From contig NC_066580.1 of NCBI RefSeq assembly GCF_024323335.1, positions 138,213,648 to 138,277,647 of the forward strand: DNA of 64,000 nt. The letters run 5' to 3'. The position numbers and the translations under genes were made by a program. Position 1 is the stretch's first letter; every line of letters begins with the position of its first letter. Shown here piece after piece: positions 61,305 through 64,000 of the stretch. The stretch is from Lathyrus oleraceus (Eukaryota > Streptophyta > Magnoliopsida > Fabales > Fabaceae). The notes under the pieces were generated by a model. The model was given only the letters and a program-made list of their open reading frames with translations. It ran no database searches and had not been told where the DNA came from.

Positions 61305-63104
61305 ATGGCCCACTCAAATGAGAAAGATTCTTACAATGCCAAGCCTCCTGTTTTTGATGGAGAAAAGTTTGATTACTGGAAAGATAGAATCGAAAGTTTC
61401 TTTCTGGGTTATGATGCTGACCTCTGGGACATTGTCACAGATGGATACAAACCTCCAACCTTAAATGGAGCTGAAGTTCCCAGAAGCAAAATGTCAGAAG
61501 ATCAGAAACGTGAGTTCAAAAATCATCACAAGGCCAGAACAATACTTCTAAATGCTATATCATACAACGAATACGAAAAGATCACCAACATAGAGACGGC
61601 TAAAGATATACTTGACTCTCTGAAGATGACCCATGAAGGAAACTCCCAAGTCAAGGAGACGAAGGCTCTGGCGTTGATCCAGAAGTATGAAGCCTTCAAG
61701 ATGGAAGATGACGAAGCTATAGAAGCTATGTTTTCCAGATTCCAAACTCTTATTGCAGGTCTTAAAGTGCTAGACAAGGGATATACGACTGCAGATCATG
61801 TTAAGAAGATTGTCAGAAGTCTGCCAAAGAAATGGAGACCAATGGTTACTGCTCTGAAGCTATCAAAGGATCTGAACAACATCAGCCTTGAGGAACTTGT
61901 TAGCTCTCTCAGAAGTCATGAGATAGAACTAGAGGAGGATGAGCCTCAGAAAAGGAACAAGTCAGTGGCGCTGAAGTCCAGACCTGAAAGACGGAAGTCA
62001 GACAGAACCAAGGCTCTTCAAGCAGAAACTGCAGACACTGATGACTCTGAACCTGAAGACTCTGATGATGAAGAAGAACTGTCCTTACTAACCAGAAGAG
62101 TTAAGCAACTCTGGAAAAGAAGGAACAACAACAACTTCAGAAGATCAAGACCCAGAGGGGATAGATCAGAGTCAACTTCAAAAGGTAAACCTAATAAAGA
62201 TATTACCTGTTTTGAATGTAAAGAAACAGGTCATTATAGAAATGAATGCCCCAAGCTGAAGAAAGATAACTCTAAGAAAGAAAACTTCAAGAAAAATGCC
62301 TTCAGAACAAAGAAGGGATTAATGGCGACCTGGGACGATAGTGAATCAGGATCATCAGAATCTGACTCTGATGAACAAGCCAACGTAGCATTTATGGCTA
62401 CCACATCCAGCAGCTCAGATGAAGAATCTGAAGAGGTATTTTCTGAACTTTCTAGATCTGACTTAGAATCATGTTTATCAGAAACTCTTACCTCTCTTCA
62501 GAAATTAAAACAAAAAGTTAAAAGCATTAAAGGCCTTCTTAAAGCAAAATCTGAAGAATGTAGTGAACTTGAGACAACAATTCTAGCACATGAAGATACA
62601 ATCAAATCTTTAACGTTAGAAAGAGATGAAGCTAAAACAAAAAGCTTAAAATTAGAAGAAGTGTTGTCTCAAGCACCACAAACTTCAAATGAAATTATTT
62701 ATAAATATGAAGAAGCCTTTCAACAATTTCTGAAGAATGGGATAAATAGGAGTATTATGGCATCCATGATTTATGGAGTAGGTCAGAATAATAAAAAGGG
62801 TATTGGGTATGATTCTGATTCTGATAAAACTTCTACCAGTAACCAGCTTAAATCTCCTTTTTCATATCATTACACACACACACAAGAACAAAAATTTAAG
62901 AATGCTAGAAGACCCAAAGTTGTAAGAAACTCTGGGAAAACTAATCTAAAAGGACCCAAGAGATTCTGGGTACCGAAAGATAAGATTATCTATGTTGCAG
63001 ATATCCTATGCAGCAAAGTTCAGACACCAGTCATGGTACCTGGACTCTGGATGCTCGCGACATATGACGGGAAGAAAGTCTATGTTCCAAAGCCTGGAAC
63101 TTAA
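61305..63104 (+). CDS. Copia gag (Maximus/SIRE type), open frame
   Basis: ATG at 61305 (MAHSNEKDS) is a better start than the upstream GTG at 61290. N-terminal capsid domain: PPVFDGEKFDYWKDRIESFF, DLWDIVTDGY, MTHEGNSQVKETKA, MFSRFQTLIAGLKVL and VRSLPKKWRPMVTAL. An acidic stretch then leads to a basic NNNFRRSRPRGDR and the zinc knuckle CFECKETGHYRNEC (about residues 302-315). After another Asp/Glu/Ser-rich part, residues about 385-455 form a Leu/Lys/Glu coiled coil (LQKLKQKVKSIKGLL and on). The frame is open to 63104, ending in VPKPGT. Protease lies in another frame that overlaps its end, so 63015-63104 is probably out-of-frame tail. Packages element RNA in cytoplasmic particles. Confidence 0.9.
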   Translation: MAHSNEKDSYNAKPPVFDGEKFDYWKDRIESFFLGYDADLWDIVTDGYKPPTLNGAEVPRSKMSEDQKREFKNHHKARTILLNAISYNEYEKITNIETAKDILDSLKMTHEGNSQVKETKALALIQKYEAFKMEDDEAIEAMFSRFQTLIAGLKVLDKGYTTADHVKKIVRSLPKKWRPMVTALKLSKDLNNISLEELVSSLRSHEIELEEDEPQKRNKSVALKSRPERRKSDRTKALQAETADTDDSEPEDSDDEEELSLLTRRVKQLWKRRNNNNFRRSRPRGDRSESTSKGKPNKDITCFECKETGHYRNECPKLKKDNSKKENFKKNAFRTKKGLMATWDDSESGSSESDSDEQANVAFMATTSSSSDEESEEVFSELSRSDLESCLSETLTSLQKLKQKVKSIKGLLKAKSEECSELETTILAHEDTIKSLTLERDEAKTKSLKLEEVLSQAPQTSNEIIYKYEEAFQQFLKNGINRSIMASMIYGVGQNNKKGIGYDSDSDKTSTSNQLKSPFSYHYTHTQEQKFKNARRPKVVRNSGKTNLKGPKRFWVPKDKIIYVADILCSKVQTPVMVPGLWMLATYDGKKVYVPKPGT

Positions 63105-63520
63105 AGACGCTGGCTTCGTAGGCTTCGGAGGAGATCAGAAAGGAAGGATCAGAGGCTCCGGAACTATTGGTAATGGTACTCTTCCCTCTATATCTGATGT
63201 TCTTTATGTAGAAGGATTAATGCATAACTTGTTATCCATAAGTCAATTAAGTGATAACGGTTATGATGTAATCTTTAATCAAAAAACGTGTAAAGCCATT
63301 AATCAGAACGATGGCTCTGTCCTTTTCACAGGCAAGAGGAAAAACAACATTTATAAAATAAATCTTTCTGATTTAAAAGATCAAAATGTTAAATGTTTAA
63401 TGTCAGTTCACGAAGAGCAATGGGTATGGCATAGACGCTTAGGCCACATTAGCATGAGGAAACTTTCTCAGCTAACTAAACTTGAGTTAGTCAGAGGCCT
63501 ACCTAAACTGAATTTTCTTC
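63010..63520 (+). pseudogene. Copia protease and start of integrase, shifted frame
   Basis: The frame one base off gag reads SWYLDSGCSRHMTGRKSMF (aspartic protease D-S-G), FGGDQKGRIRGSGTIG and SDVLYVEGLMHNLLSISQL, then the integrase zinc finger start WVWHRRLGHISMRKLSQL. Near 63510-63521 the coding frame returns to the gag phase; the later DALCEACQKGK of the zinc finger is in that phase. So gag, protease and integrase need two shifts. Both could be small indels. A programmed shift at the gag/protease join is not excluded. Confidence 0.85.
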
Positions 63521-64000
63521 AGATGCTCTGTGTGAAGCTTGTCAGAAAGGAAAGTTTTCAAAAACATCTTTTAAAAAGAAAAATGTTGTTTCTACCTCCA
63601 AGCCTCTGGAGCTTCTTCACATTGACTTATTTGGTCCTGTGAAAACAGCATCAGTCAATGGAAAGAAGTATGGACTAGTAATCGTTGATGATTACAGCCG
63701 CTGGACATGGGTAAAATTCCTAAAGCACAAGAGTGAGTCTCACTCTGTATTCACCAGTTTCTGTTCTAAAGTGCAAAAAGAATTTGACTCTAAAATTGTT
63801 AGAGTCAGAAGTGATCATGGTGGAGAATTTGAAAATAAAGATTTTGAAGAATTATTTGATTCTAATGGAATATCCCATGATTTCTCCTGCCCTAGAACTC
63901 CACAACAAAATGGAGTTGTAGAGAGGAAGAATAGGACACTCCAAGAAATGGCCAGAACCATGATCAATGAAACTAATGTAGCAAAGCACTTTTGGGCAGA
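63521..64000 (+). pseudogene. Copia integrase core, partial at window end
   Basis: In the gag phase: DALCEACQKGKFSK (end of the zinc finger), PLELLHIDLFGPVKTAS (first catalytic D), VDDYSRWTWVKFL, VRSDHGGEFENK (second D) and TPQQNGVVERKNRTLQ (E). It runs open to AKHFWAE at 64000 and continues beyond the window. The catalytic triad is intact. It is separated from protease by a frameshift near 63515. Confidence 0.9.

Larger units (their letters stand above)
60135..64000 (+). mobile_element. Maximus/SIRE-type copia element, 5' part
   Basis: LTR, primer site, gag, protease and part of integrase in copia order, cut by the window end. Gag is long (about 600 codons) with a C-terminal coiled coil, as in Maximus/SIRE. 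The 3' LTR would lie a further 6-7 kb to the right if the element is complete. Confidence 0.9.

Overview
The window is plant nuclear DNA made almost entirely of retrotransposons and their remains. There is no intact host gene. The mix of very long Ogre/Tat-type LTRs, Athila remnants and Maximus/SIRE-, Tork- and Angela-like copia elements suggests a large legume genome, most likely tribe Fabeae (pea, vetch, lentil, grass-pea). That placement is inference from element content, not from a species-specific gene.

Left part (1-27,408). The window opens inside an Ogre-type LTR (family A, to 3,563) lying in a second LTR type (family B, to 5,158). Next comes a decayed plant-mobile-domain (PMD) transposon gene on the minus strand, accompanied by many copies of a near-palindrome GGAGATGCATCTCC (5.2-7.85 kb). 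A shrunken copia element with only a gag fragment (8,793-14,054) follows. Then come an Athila reverse-transcriptase fragment, copia LTR fragments, a decayed gypsy gag, and an Athila element on the plus strand (LTR about 16.9-18.2 kb, gag about 18.5-19.5 kb, protease about 24.8-25.1 kb). The Athila coding region is split by a third long LTR type (family C, to 24,761). After it lies a short non-retroviral stretch with a broken class III (GH18) chitinase fragment.

Right part (27,409-60,051) is a clean nest of insertions, datable by target-site duplications (TSDs). A solo family A LTR (27,409-32,800, TSD GTAAC) and a Tork-like copia element (32,840-60,046, TSD GTCGT) sit 39 bp apart in the old locus. 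The copia element was hit twice. A 17.4-kb Ogre element on the minus strand (37,449-54,875, TSD GGTAT) landed at the polypurine tract/3' LTR junction. A solo family B LTR (55,085-59,749, TSD CAAGT) landed inside the 3' LTR.

The Ogre copy keeps two very similar LTRs, a tRNA-type primer site, reverse transcriptase, RNase H and integrase. It has lost almost all of gag and protease and carries three stop codons in pol. A 269-base intron that would rejoin the reading frame is recognisable. Its 3' untranslated region holds about four tandem copies of a 247-248-bp unit, the kind of array from which plant satellites can arise.

The window ends in a Maximus/SIRE-type copia element (from 60,135), with LTR, primer site, an open gag frame, protease and part of integrase, running off the end. 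Structures shared by the different long LTRs (a hairpin between conserved GAACTAC and TACGTAGG boxes, and two tandem hairpins in the Ogre leader) are the least explained signals here.
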